Assembly: GCA_011109175.1 (NCBI GenBank)
Contig: RDEW01000016.1
Coordinates: forward strand, 984,040-1,048,039
Source of the DNA: Dicyema japonicum
Taxonomy: Eukaryota; Dicyemida; Rhombozoa; Dicyemidae
Direction of reading: 5' to 3'
Length of the DNA stretch: 64,000 bases
The notes beneath the pieces are model-generated. The model made no database searches, was not told the DNA's origin, and saw only the letters and a program-made list of their open reading frames with translations. The translations under genes were made by a program, and so were the position numbers. Shown in pieces: positions 54,066-64,000 of this stretch (its first letter is position 1; every line of letters starts with the position of its first letter).

Positions 54066-54930
54066 TAGTTACTTAGAGCAGATCGATTAAAAATCTTAAA
54101 AATGATATTTATATTGAAAAATATGTTTATTCATCCACGTGTCCTGCAACTCTATCCAGCATTGAGCGAACCATTAAAATTATCAAGGAAGATGTTATTA
54201 TAGAGTGGTTCCCAGCCATAACGTGCTCATGAAACCCTTGAAATTATTTTTTGTATTTGGAACCCTTTGAGCACAATTATTCAAAATATAAAATCAGCTT
54301 GACGGATGAGAAAATTGTGGTAGTGTTTTATTAGTGAAAATTGGTAATGTAAGTGATATTGTTGACTGATGTATACTCAGTGAAATACTACGCTGTAGAC
54401 TAAAAATATTATATGAATGTGTTAAGATTTGGAGTGAAAGAATCTAAAAGATAGAAAACTCACTCCATTCAGAGGATCACTTCGTATAGTTCTGTGGAAA
54501 TAAATGTAAAAAACATATGTGCCGATGCAACATCAACTGTGACGAAAATTCAATATAAGAAACCTGATATATTCCTTTACGATAAGGAGAACTAAATATG
54601 ACTTATAAAGTGGGAGTGACTTCAATAGACAATCTAAAATATATGGAAGTAAAAATACACCTAATAAATAATCTAAGGAAGAAACCAAAGGAAGAACGTA
54701 TGCTTTTGTCGACCAAACCAATCTTCCAATAGTCCATTACAGGCTTCAACATCCAAGAGAGGCGGCGAAGTAGTCCACCCACTTCCATTTTCATCACAAG
54801 CTCCACCGTTGCAGATATCACTTCAATATAAACGATTATTAACGTATGGTAGTGGTTCATGGGCAACGTGGAACTAAAGGATCTAGTTAGTTAAAAGCTC
54901 CTTCGCGTAGCCCTAAAAGGGTTTTGTTTG
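54066..54930. other. Spacer with interspersed element fragments
   Basis: 54246-54315 (TTTGTATTTGGAACCCTTTGAGCACA...) is repeated at 56336-56405. 54660-54840 (-) matches the unassigned retroelement at 17160-17310 (VELVMKMEVGGLLRRL). No host gene recognised. Confidence 0.4.
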
Positions 54931-56375
54931 AGCCATGCTTTACAGCCATCCTCCTCGCCATCCTCGCCCACGTCTTTCTGTTTCTGGCCCTCATTCGAAC
55001 ATCATCCAGTCGTCTGCTGTCACCAATTTACGACCGATTGTTTCGTAATCATCTTTTAAGCAAATTGGAAGTGTATTTCTTGGTCTGCCTCGAAATCCAT
55101 GACTTCCGGCGCAGTAGAAATATTCTTCCATTATTCTGTTACTCGGCGTAGTCGGGTCCAGTCTAAAAATATGTCCAAATAGCTGCCATCTCGATAGAAT
55201 AACGTCCATGCTATTCGGTGTAGATTTACATAGTGCATATAGTTTTCGTTGAATTTTTCTCGGCTAGAAGATTCCAGTCAGTATGCGCAGTTGGCTTCTG
55301 TGGAAAGTATCTAGCTGCTCTAAATCGTTTTTTGAGGTTCCCCATGTTCCGGAATTGTATATCAGCATTGGCTTGATAAACGTCGTATAGTCTGACACGA
55401 AGTTTCAGTGATACATTCCTCTTTCTATCCAGATGTTGTACATTTTTTGAAGTATATTGTGGCCAGCATTTTCCTTCGACAAATATCCCCGGCGTCACCT
55501 AGTAGAGCCGAGTTTTTTTGTATGTCTCCAGAGTTCGTCATTTCTTGATTTGGCTCGTTCGATTCGTGTGTAGTCCGTTTTTGTAATATTTATGCGCAGA
55601 TCCCATTTATTTAAAATATTTTCGGCTTGGACTAAAATTTGGTCAAATTGGCTTTTCTGGTCAGTTCATACAAAGTCATCCGCGCATAACAGTTCAATTA
55701 TATCTTCGTATTTAGAACCCTTTTTTTCTCAGCTCCCTGAGGGCAGCATCGAGGTATATGGTGAATAGAATTGAGGATAAGGAATCACCGTGTGGGGTTC
55801 CCATGTTGGTGCTGAAACTCTTTGATTGCTTAGTTTTTCTCACGGATAGATCAGTTTCAGAAAGTAATAGACTTATTAGTCTCAGGCAGTCCTCGTCAAG
55901 CAGTTCCTGTAGAATACCCATGAGTTTTTCTCTGTTGATGCTGTCAAAAGCCTTCGTTAGATCCTGTAATTGTGATGTAAGCCATCGATGACTCCACGCG
56001 ATATCTGAGGTAGACCTTACTTCTAAACCCACTTTGATTTTGGGAAAAGTATTTTTCCACTGGCTCTCGTATACGGTTAAGCACTATGATCGATAATGTC
56101 TTCCTGATAGTTGGTAGTATAATAATAGGCCTTAATCTATCCAGTGATCCCTCTTTTTTTCCAGGTTTGTGTATCGGAATTAAGACTCCATGTCCTAATG
56201 GAAGTGAACAGTGAAGTTCCACCGACTTGTTTAATATATCCGTGATTATATTCCCAACAATAACCGGAGCATGTTTTAGTAACTCGCCCGGGATGCCATC
56301 ATAGCCAGCTGAACGATTGCCTTTTAGGTGTATGAATTTTGTATTTGGAACCCTTTGAGCACAATTATTCAAATT
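54931..56375 (-). mobile_element. LINE-C, long but broken copy
   Basis: Minus strand: GNRSAGYDGIPGELLKHAPV (56320), VLIPIHKPGKKEGSLDRLRP, NQSGFRSKV, DLTKAFDSINREKLMGILQE (55960), STNMGTPHGDSLSSILFTIY (55810), a damaged ELLCADD box (55690), then MDVILSRWQLFGHIFRLDPT (55205) and RGRPRNTLPICLKDDYETIG. Frameshifts and a changed catalytic box make it dead. Confidence 0.8.
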
Positions 56376-56429
56376 ATAAAATCAGTTTGACGGATGAGAA
56401 AATAAAAATATTAAAAAATAAATGCGGAA

Positions 56430-56545
56430 GTGTAAAGAAGCCGAAGTGTTTAAGACCGACCGGGGCTTAATGATGGGCTCGGAACATATCTTCTTAATTC
56501 TGAATATAAGGTTTTACTCATTTTTGACTTCCAAGATTGTGCTCT
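56430..56545 (+). pseudogene. Relic of the carboxypeptidase gene, internally deleted
   Basis: 56464-56486 matches 57567-57589 (GGCTTAATG.TGGGC.CGGAAC) with two differences, and 56484-56543 matches 58482-58541 with one difference, including the 25-nt intron. The ~890 bp between these parts in the source gene is missing. The relic abuts a LINE-D fragment. Confidence 0.75.
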
Positions 56546-56990
56546 CAAAAACACTTAGAGACCAAACTGGTGGCCTTGCCACGATTTATGAACAATTTAT
56601 CCGACCAACGATGACGTATGCAAGTCCTTCATGGCCAATGCAGATTTCACGATCCTCCTCATTGAAACTATCCGCAATCGAGGAGACTGCAATAAAGTTA
56701 ATTGGACCAAAACACAAAATCCAGCCCATTGAAAATTTCTTAACCGAATTACAACGGAAACTTTTAAAGGAGGCTAGTTCACCGAGCTGGCCTCTATTCC
56801 ATACACTATCGAAATATCTACAATCATACAGAAATTTTGAGTTGATGCCATGTCCAATGAGAAGAGCTGTTCGAGATTCTTGACCCCGTCGGACTCGTCC
56901 TCTCCTTTGTCGGTTTGGGATCACTTAGTTAGATGAGAACTTTTATTTTTTTCTCTTTGACCCAGTGATCCTGGGGGTAATAATAATAGC
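56546..56990 (+). mobile_element. LINE-D C-terminal end and 3' tail
   Basis: Encodes IYEQFIRPTMTYASPSWPMQ, SSSLKLSAIEETAIKLIGPK, QPIENFLTELQRKLLKEAS and MPCPMRRAVRDS, then the tail GGGATCACTTAGTTAG, a pyrimidine stretch, CCCAGTGATCCTGGGGG and TAATAATAATA (56917-56985). Confidence 0.8.
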
Positions 56991-57277
56991 ATTTATGAAT
57001 GCATTTGTTACTTCCTTTATTGTAATTTTGATTGTAAGAGGTCTTGGGTTTCCAATAAATTTAGGTATATTCACCCCAACCCAATTAAACAGTGCCTCGA
57101 AGTGTTTGGCAATATGGCTTGCTTTATCCTCTGGGTTTTGTTGTCGCAGATTTTCAGCGGCTAAGGATCAATTATACCAAATTTTAAATTAGTTATTAAT
57201 TTAAATTAAAAAAATTAATTTTAGGTTGTTAAACCTAATACAATTATTATAATAAACTTTTAAAATTCACAATTTAA
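56991..57277 (+). other. Ambiguous ORF upstream of the carboxypeptidase
   Basis: An open frame from ATG 56995 to 57192 begins hydrophobically (MNAFVTSFIVILIV) and could be real, with or without short introns (GTAAGAGG...TTTAG). Several alternative splicings are possible and none gives a recognisable protein. It is also the carboxypeptidase upstream region. Confidence 0.25.
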
Positions 57278-58812
57278 ATGGGATTCTCACTGTTTTTTTC
57301 AGTCTTTTTAATTAATTATGTGCAAAATGCAGTGCCTGATAAAAGCGAACCTTTAATACTCACAGACTATTTGAACGATGGGGAAATTGAGCTGGCAAGA
57401 CAATTGAGCTATGTCGAACCATTTGTTGGAAATGTTGAGAGTTATTCCGGATACTTCAGAGTGAGTGAGGACTGTGTTAGAAACATGTTCTTCTGGTACT
57501 TTAAAGCAGAAGTATTTTGAAATAATCATTAAAGAATGGAAATTCATCTGCACCAGTTGTAATATGGCTTAATGGTGGGCCCGGAACAACTTCATTGGTA
57601 GGACTTTTTATGGAGGTTGGTCCATACTCCGTAGATAAAGATATAAAAAGTTCAATTTATTTTAAAAAATATTTTAGTTACAAAAAGAGACATCACGTGG
57701 TCAAAAGAATACAATTTGATTTTCATTGATAATCCAGTTTTAGTAATCTTTACGGTTAGGTAGGAGTTGGATTCAGTTTTTCGGAGCAAGAATGTTTCTT
57801 ATCCACAGAAAAAATGATTGGTCGTTTCTTATTAGAGTAGATAGTAAATGCTATTTTAGATGCATGCGACAATTTTATATGCTATTCCCTGAATTGAAAC
57901 CGAATCCTCTCTACTTTAGTGGACATTTCTACGCAGGGAAATACATTCCTGCTGCACTTTATGCGATTGATCAGTGGAATAAAAATAACTCAGACAAATG
58001 AATCTGAAAGGAATGGCCATTGGTGGTGCTTGGATTGATCCTTATAATGCAAGATTATTATTTACTGTAGTCGCTCGATTACGGAATAATTATTACTACA
58101 AGGGGCTTATTTTTGACAACCAAATCGAAAAATTCGATAAATATAGAATGCCATGCAAGAATCCATTATGAGAGAAGAATATGAAGAAAGTGCTTGGGTG
58201 ATTTCGGCTTAACATATAGATTTTTGATCAACTTATCGAAGGAGACAATTTTGTATATCCGACTTTCTACACCAACATGACTGGACTTTATAGCCCAACA
58301 ACTATCGATATGATGCAGTTTGATTGATTGCTCATTTTAGCCACTAAATTATTATTTTATGGAATTTCTTCGACGAAATTCCCAAAAAATAAACGCAGGT
58401 AACGTAGAGAACGGAAAAACATGGCTGGTAGTGAATGCTATTATGGGCGTTGATTTAATGAAATCAATAGTTTCTAATTTTACATATCTTCTTAATTCTG
58501 GATATAAGGTTTTACTCATTTTTGACTTCCAAGATTGTGCTTTTCAATGGCCAGTTGGATCCTATTGTGCCCCCCGGATCGACTTCGGAATATATGAATC
58601 AATTAGAATGGAATGGAAAAGCTGTATTCAACGATGCCCCTCAGCAAATATGGTATTCTAAAACAACCCCAAGACGGGTTAATGGATATGTTCGAGCTTC
58701 TGGGAATTTCAAGCAAATTGTGGTTAGAAATGCTGGACATTTTGTCCCAACTGATCAACCTGCGGCAGCCTTTGAATTAATGAAAAATTTCGTCCAAGAT
58801 CTTGACTTTTAA
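57278..58812 (+). CDS. Serine carboxypeptidase, CPVL-like; catalytic Ser replaced
   Basis: Lysosomal/secreted S10 peptidase family. ATG 57278 gives a signal peptide ([20 protein letters not shown]). Then [18 protein letters not shown], the oxyanion region [53 protein letters not shown] (usual GESYAG), [39 protein letters not shown] (catalytic Asp) and [15 protein letters not shown] (catalytic His). Introns of 23, 28, 23, 23, 22 and 25 nt. Ser in GESYAG is Phe (codon TTC), and Glu is His. Two or three one-base frame breaks (near 57996, 58153 and 58330) remain. So: inactive paralogue, pseudogene or assembly error. Confidence 0.8.
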
Positions 58813-58851
58813 TTTTGGCTTTCTTTGCTAACTAACTGATATTTTTGTGGT

Positions 58852-59064
58852 TTAATAAACGAATTGATAATTTAAGAATTTTTGGTTTGATAGAATATCA
58901 GCAATATTAACACTATCATAGGAACAAATGTCAAATATACTAAGTTCCCTCATGTGCCGCATACTATCCTCCGGTCGTTCACACAATAACATTTGTAGAT
59001 TGAATTCTTGTAGTGGTGAGATTCTGACAGTAGGGGGATTGTTCGTAATCTTTATGTAACTCAT
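58852..59064 (-). CDS. Small unrecognised ORF
   Basis: ATG at 59064 directly after an in-frame stop; 70 residues: MSYIKITNNPPTVRISPLQE, LLCERPEDSMRHMRELSIFD, ILSNQKFLNYQFVY, then TAA. Composition is protein-like and not retroelement-like. It converges on the carboxypeptidase, 40 bp from its stop. No family recognised. Confidence 0.35.
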   Translation of the reverse strand: MSYIKITNNPPTVRISPLQEFNLQMLLCERPEDSMRHMRELSIFDICSYDSVNIADILSNQKFLNYQFVY

Positions 59065-59094
59065 CTAGTCTACAGTCCACTTTCGACTCTAGTC

Positions 59095-59180
59095 AACAAA
59101 TTTATTTATAACCCCGGGATCACCGAGAAAAAAAGACAGAAAAACATCAGACAGTAAGGTAATCCCAGTTCCCGCAATCA
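59095..59180 (-). mobile_element. LINE-D/R300-type 3' tail
   Basis: The minus strand reads GGGATTACCTTACTGTCTGA, a T-rich stretch, CTCGGTGATCCCGGGG, TTATAAATAAA. A solitary tail without coding sequence. Confidence 0.6.
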
Positions 59181-59340
59181 AATGAGCCATCCAACGTCTG
59201 TGGTGTCCCATTGTTCCCACTACCGTGCGAAAGAGTTTTCAAGACGAGACCACTTTAGCATGACCCAAACACTACTGAGACCATTTTGTTTTGGTATTCC
59301 AAGGTGACTCGCTATCTCTAACCCTTTTCCGTTTATTTAG

Positions 59341-59665
59341 AGTCTACCGGTCGCATAGTGGATAGGTGTCGGGCTTAAGTGGCTTAGGCTACGGGTTCGA
59401 ATCTCGCTGCTGTTCACCTGGTGGAAGGTTCCACGCATCTACGATGCCGAAAGGGTTTGACGAGTGACGCCGTCATCAGTGGATTCTCACTGCGGAACTG
59501 GGTTGTCTAGAAAGGACACACACACAAGAAAAAGAAAAAAAAGAAGTGATGATCATTCCTGGTTCTACGATTAGTTAAAATTAACTGTTTTTTACTTAAA
59601 TAAAGTGTGTGTCCTGCCTATGTGGAGCTATAAATATTATGGCTCTCGTGAAAAGGCTTTTTTTA
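59341..59665 (+). mobile_element. tRNA-derived SINE, best copy
   Basis: A box GTCGCATAGTGGATAGGTG, B box GGGTTCGAATCTCGC (59393), body with GCATCTACGATGC and TGACGAGTGACGCCGTCATC, an AAGAAAAAGAAAAAAAAGAA run and the 3' tail AATATTATGGCTCTCGTGAA AAGGC ending in T-run. About 325 bp. Confidence 0.9.
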
Positions 59666-59739
59666 GAGTCTACACTACGTGATCTTGATCTTGACTTAGT
59701 ACCACGATACTTACCGATGATACTGTGGTAATGATACGA

Positions 59740-59940
59740 CCAGGGTAGTACGATAAAGGATCATTTGCTCTCCCCCACTACACTAGAGGGGCTCCCACAA
59801 ACTGCAAGGATGGAGTCTTCATTTTTTATGTAGCTTCTGGATGGACTCTTAAGATCACCAAGGAAGAAGGTACCAAAGTCAACTAATTAAGTGATCTCAA
59901 CTTCTAGTAATTCCTTGATTATATTTGACTGTTTCTCAGT
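59740..59940. repeat. R300 fragment joined to an inverted element tail
   Basis: 59755-59848 (+) matches R300 (GGATCATTTGCTCTCCCCCA, TGGATGGACTCTT). 59849-59910 read on minus gives GAGATCACTTAATTAGTTGA and CCTTGGTGATCTTAAG. Same layout as 34960-35170. Confidence 0.6.
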
Positions 59941-60119
59941 GATCCCATCGTCTTCCGGAATGTCTTATTGAATTTCTGCAGGTGAACTTCATCTTATGTC
60001 TTTCTCATGACTGATCGAGAATCCTCTGCATGAATGACCCCGAATAGATTTCTAGGTTCGTTGCTGAAACGCAGGAAACTTTAGCTAGTATTTTTTATCA
60101 ACTTTCTTGAAGAGGACGA

Positions 60120-60480
60120 ATCCGTTTGGGTCGAGTCGGACTCGTCGTTCAGTTGAACGAAGTTTTTTATTCTAGGAAAATTTGTTCCGCAGAGAAGTGC
60201 GGGGAAATTCACATTAACTTGAATGATGTCGTGAAACACTTACAGGAGTCCGCTGGACACCCTTACATACTGGAGCCCGAGAGCCTGTACAGGGGAGATG
60301 GAAAGCGACTGGAGGGAGTAACAATCTTTCCGTTTAAGGATGAGAAACCGTTAGTTTGGGATGAAATTGCGACACGACTAAGAGATCCCCATGTACGGAG
60401 ATCCTTGCATTGGAATTCCAATCGTCCGCGCCAATGCTCATTTATCTTGACAGTTGAGGATGATTTGTAAATATTTTCGT
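60120..60480 (+). mobile_element. LINE-A C-terminal fragment
   Basis: Encodes DVVKHLQESAGHPYILEPES, LYRGDGKRLEGVTIFPFKDE KPLVWDE, the family A 'EPxGLxRxDGKRPDGxTxFPW' region. Confidence 0.65.
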
Positions 60481-61255
60481 TTAAAAAAACTTAAGTTTTT
60501 AAAGTTGCTTTCATAGTTTTCCTTCTCGGTAGTTGAGGATGAAAGTGCGCGTCGCTGGGTAGAGGGTATCACCAGAAATAAATGATTAATGGTTCTCTTT
60601 GGATAAAATATTAGGTGCCCTCCAGAAGTTACTAAAACTTTCAGAATCAGTGAACCACATAACGCCACAATAAATTATAATTAAAATAATTTAACGGATT
60701 TTTTAAAACATTATACTTAAACGCCTTTGGAATCTCTAATCCATAAGATCTTCCCCTTAATCTATGAACACAAGCAGATGTTCTCTTGGTTCCTTCCTTG
60801 GATTAGTTAGTTATGACTGTTTGTGCTGGGCTTACAATGATAAGCCTGGGGTTAATCATAATATTCGGTTCTATGCCTGATACCTGCTTTTGTGGGATCT
60901 AGGTAAATACATAGAACCAAAATGAGGTTTTTTTAAGCGAGTCAGGATGACGTGAGTAGTTTGTTTGATGTTACGTGGTTTTTGAAATTTTAATTTCTTA
61001 AAGCTCCTAGCAATCTAGTTCAGAGTGCCTATGAGCCTGCTCAGCCGCCATAAAAGCCGAAGTGTTTAAAGGAAGAAATATGATATTGTGAGAGGAATAG
61101 CCATGGGGAAGGGCTTCCTTACTAAATTTTGCACAATTATGTTTTGTTTGAATTATTAAGTTACTGGCAAAATTCCTTTAAGTCAAAAAACAAAGTAAAA
61201 GTGAAAAAGAAAGTCCCAAACACCAAAAATGCCAAAATCAAGAACTAACGAGAAT
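60481..61255. other. 3' flank of the aminopeptidase gene
   Basis: AT-rich. AAAGCCGAAGTGTTTAAAGG at 61047 resembles the edge of the carboxypeptidase relic at 56436. A short hydrophobic reading from 60816 (MTVCAGLTMISLGLIIIFGS) is not convincing as a gene. Confidence 0.35.
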
Positions 61256-63548
61256 TTAAAAAGGGGTAGTTTCATTTCTAAGCCAATCAACCAAATAGGA
61301 TGGCTTTTTCTGGTTATCCAATTCTTGACTCACAACAGCAAAGACGTTCTGGTGGTATTCATTCAACCAGTCAACCTAAAGTATTACAACCCATCGACCT
61401 CTTCCTTAGTCATCATTTCAGTATTAATGAGTTTCTTTTGGATCGGAAAAAGACTCAAAGTCTCAAACTCACAAAAACTAGATTAATCCAAAATCCGTAC
61501 TTATTCGGATTCTCTTTGGATTCAACAACTTGGATCAAATTCTCTATTCGAATCCCCATGCACCCATCCTCGTAATATCCAGGCTCTAAGGAACAAGCAA
61601 GGAACTTTACCATTACTGAGGATCATCCCAGGAACCAGTCCCATGTCTTGAGGACCGGCTCTGGTTGATATGCAAATTGGCCCTAAAGTAATCCAAAACC
61701 CTCTCACCTTCGTGGACATTCAAAAACAGCCCACTCCGTGACCGGTTCCGTGTTGATAGTCTTTTCCACAACTCCACAAATACTGACGAGCAAAGGTATC
61801 TAGTCGGGACCCTAGAATAAGGTTACCCAAGTGGAAATTATACCGGATGAATTTTTTGGAAAACGAGCTCGTGCTAAGGCGATATGTCCCCTCAGAACAC
61901 GCGTGAACATTTCCTTCTCATAATTACTCGGAGTTGAGAAATGCATAGTCCTCGTGATGTCCGTGGTCCCTTCCCTTTAAAGAATCACCGAATAAAAATA
62001 ACAGATATTGTCCGCCAGAATCGCAGAGATAGATTTGATTTTTGTCGATTCGAGCGCACGTGTCTTTTTTGGCACTAAGTTTGTATCTAAGAAAAAACTA
62101 CGAGTAATGAATTATGGCCCCGTTAGGACCAGTCGAAGAGATTGTCGTGAAACTCAAAGAAATTGAATTTTCCTGCTGCCTAAAGAAATAAGAGAGAGGT
62201 TAACATTCGGAGACCATCCAGCTTGTCGCTTCCGTCAACCTCATCTACAATGGAATCATTTTTAAGCTTTAATCAGCAAAGGAAATCAACCTCATTTTCT
62301 AGCCAATAGAAGTATTCGGTCAAAGCCACGGCATCTTTTATCTAGAATAGAGTATAGCTTCAAACATGAGCCCGTCGTATTCCGTTTAATTCAGTTTCGT
62401 TTTTTACAGCTTTAAGTCGACTAATTGGGGACCAATCAGTTTGAAGTAGGCTTTCTGACTGAACTTGCATGGCAGCAAAGTAGCTGCTGTTTTTGGGAAT
62501 CTAATATTAGCTGTACAAATAACCCAGCAGAATTCCTCAGAGGGTAAACCGTTAGCTTCCGTTTTTAATACATCAAACACATCCATCATATTCCCGCAGA
62601 ACCACCCTTTCGGTGGACTCTTGGTTTCCATTAACCTTGCTAAATCCCAAAATGGCCAAGAATATCAGAATCCAGCCGGTTGAAGTCATCAAGGAACAGA
62701 TAAGCATTCTCTTTGGTTATGACTGCGTAGGAAAGAAGAAACGGGGTTAAAAGCAACATCAGACGCTCTTATATTGTATAACCCTAAATATTAATTATCA
62801 TTAGAAATAATGTTAATAATATTTTTTAAATAATGTTAATTTTATTAATTGATGGCGGAAAATAAAAAATCAATACATGCAATTTCGTCAGCATTGTGAC
62901 GAGTAAGACTCCGGCGCCTTCTTTTTTCATTGTCGCTCTAACCTGTTCCACCTTTTCTCTCCACGATAAGCCTATAAACTTATTTTACTCATTGAACCGC
63001 TGAATTCAGTCTTGTGTGGAAATACACGAGATTTCGGACATCTGGCCTTCCAGCCCATATTTTATCCACAAGATTGTATTCAATCGGCTCTAATTTAATC
63101 CTTTTTGACTTTAATGCTTTTTGTAGCGATTCATATTGGTCTATTTAAATCAAAAGAGCTACTGAAGTCATAAAGCTTCGGGTCAATACCAACTGAGGAG
63201 CTTGCGTCCAGATTCTAAAGTAGGTGTAAGTATTACCTGAAACAGCCATTCACTGATAGTAGGTGTGTCTGGGTGACCCGCCTTCATTAGGATCCAATTT
63301 GAATTGAGTTCGTAAGAAGCCTGGTTCCAGTATCTGCCATCGGTCCAGAGGGCTGCCTTGGAGCTTGTTACAACAGCGGTCCCAGCCGATCCGGTGAAGT
63401 TGGAGATGTATGTCCTTCTCTGTGCATTATCAGGTGTGTATTCGCTTTGGTGGGAGTCCGATGTAGGCACAATGTAAGCGCTTATTTGAGGCTGAGTGAG
63501 TTTGAATTGAGAGCGTAGTAGAGTCAGTCTAGTTTCCGTGGAAGACAT
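61256..63548 (-). CDS. XPNPEP1: Xaa-Pro aminopeptidase 1 (aminopeptidase P)
   Basis: Cytosolic metalloenzyme removing N-terminal residues before Pro. Order: [45 protein letters not shown] (N-domain), [23 protein letters not shown], then [20 protein letters not shown] and LTEYFYWLE, and the metal-binding pita-bread domain: [53 protein letters not shown]. All five metal ligands (Asp, Asp, His, Glu, Glu) are there. Ends [10 protein letters not shown] at TAA 61256. The ATG at 63548 fits the family start better than 63584. Introns of 22, 22, 93, 24, 25, 25, 23 and 23 nt plus others not fully placed; a base is missing near 62886-62892 and around 62738. About 600 residues. Confidence 0.92.
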
Positions 63549-63655
63549 GCTTTCTGACGAAATAAAAATTTTATTTTTATGCATAATTAAGTTTATATTA
63601 TTTTATAAAATAATATTTAGATTTATACAAATTTAATAAATTTAGTTAAATCATC
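63549..63655. other. Upstream region of XPNPEP1
   Basis: AT-rich, containing TTATATTATTTTATAAAATAAT. Short interval to the next retroelement. Confidence 0.3.
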
Positions 63656-64000
63656 TTCCAAAGTCGGATGGTCCTCTTCGTTGTCTGCGTTGAAGCTCCA
63701 CTAAGAGAGTTTAGGCCCCTGGCTGGAAACAAGTATGACGAGATAATTTATGCGGGCGATCTGGAGTTTGTTTCTGAGGATACTCAAACACTTCAGTACA
63801 ACTTCAACGTACTCCCACATATTTTCGAAATGGTTCTTATCTGTAAATCCCGACAAAACGGAGTTTACAACGCTTATACATACTGACCGGAGATCGGACG
63901 AGTCATGGAGAAGGCAAAAGAAGGTGGGCTCAATTCTAGGAGATTCTAAAGATGTCTGTCATTCGTTGGAAGATCCTTGCTATGAGTGCACTGAAAAAAA
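63656..64000 (+). mobile_element. LINE-C fragment, catalytic Asp lost, cut by window edge
   Basis: Nearly co-linear with 27495-27830 of the intact copy: FVVCVEAPLREFRPLAGNKY, then EIIYAGDLEFVSEDTQTLQ. The YADD box reads YAGD. A frameshift follows at about 63825. Continues past 64000. Confidence 0.8.

Noticed and set aside
56995-57192. Hydrophobic ORF upstream of the carboxypeptidase as a separate membrane protein gene
   Set aside because: Several incompatible splicings are possible and none gives a recognisable product; kept only as ambiguous.
14443-63548. Ciliate origin (Paramecium also has 20-33 nt introns)
   Set aside because: TAA, TAG and TGA all act as stops in the recovered genes, exons contain no in-frame TAA/TAG, and the gene set is metazoan-like.
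1-64000. Myxozoan origin, suggested by AT richness and abundant reverse transcriptases
   Set aside because: Introns of 20-25 nt are not known for myxozoans, whereas dicyemids are described with introns of about this size. Not fully excluded.

Overview
This is animal nuclear DNA: AT-rich, dense in decayed transposons, with standard-code protein genes cut by extremely short introns. In every recognised host gene the conserved protein is recovered only after removing GT..AG introns of 20-32 nt, most of them 21-25 nt. Introns this short, together with metazoan-type genes (an ORP9-like oxysterol-binding protein, a CPVL-like carboxypeptidase, YKT6, a ZDHHC3/7-like enzyme) and ciliate-incompatible use of all three stop codons, point to a dicyemid mesozoan; published work describes dicyemid introns averaging about 26 bp. 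The species cannot be named from the sequence alone.

Host genes, left to right: HPRT (14443-15200, -), a small secreted candidate (15773-15985, +), YKT6 (18034-18753, +), an ORP9-like lipid transfer protein (32646-34633, +), an unrecognised N-glycosylated extracellular protein (36143-36959, -), an unrecognised small gene (39321-39638, +) tail to tail with a ZDHHC3/7 palmitoyltransferase (39707-40715, -), tRNA-Val(AAC) (42586-42656, +), tRNA-Val(CAC) (45913-45984, -), then a compact block at 48.5-52.8 kb: a 3CxxC zinc-finger protein (-), a single-pass membrane protein (+), the rRNA-processing nuclease NOB1 (-), a small coiled-coil ORF (-) and a Rap-like GTPase (-). Further right are a CPVL-like serine carboxypeptidase (57278-58812, +) and Xaa-Pro aminopeptidase 1 (61256-63548, -).

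The rest is mostly transposon debris. Four non-LTR retrotransposon families can be separated: LINE-A (PHD finger, YLDD reverse transcriptase, 'ETSG' C-terminus), LINE-B (FMDD, R2-like C-terminus), LINE-C (YADD; one copy at 26240-28351 keeps an uninterrupted reverse transcriptase ORF) and LINE-D (Jockey/CR1-like). DNA transposon relics are Tc1/IS630-like, Tigger/pogo-like and hAT-like. There is a tRNA-derived SINE whose 3' tail matches LINE-C, and a ~300-bp repeat (R300) whose 3' end resembles LINE-D. Elements are nested, duplicated and fused to pieces of host genes (YKT6, carboxypeptidase).

The genes do not form a pathway; they are independent housekeeping and trafficking genes (purine salvage, SNARE fusion, lipid transfer, protein palmitoylation, 40S ribosome maturation, proteolysis) in islands between transposons. 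Several otherwise good genes contain one apparent missing base in a short homopolymer, which looks more like assembly error than pseudogenisation. All introns and exons were read by eye and need transcript evidence.
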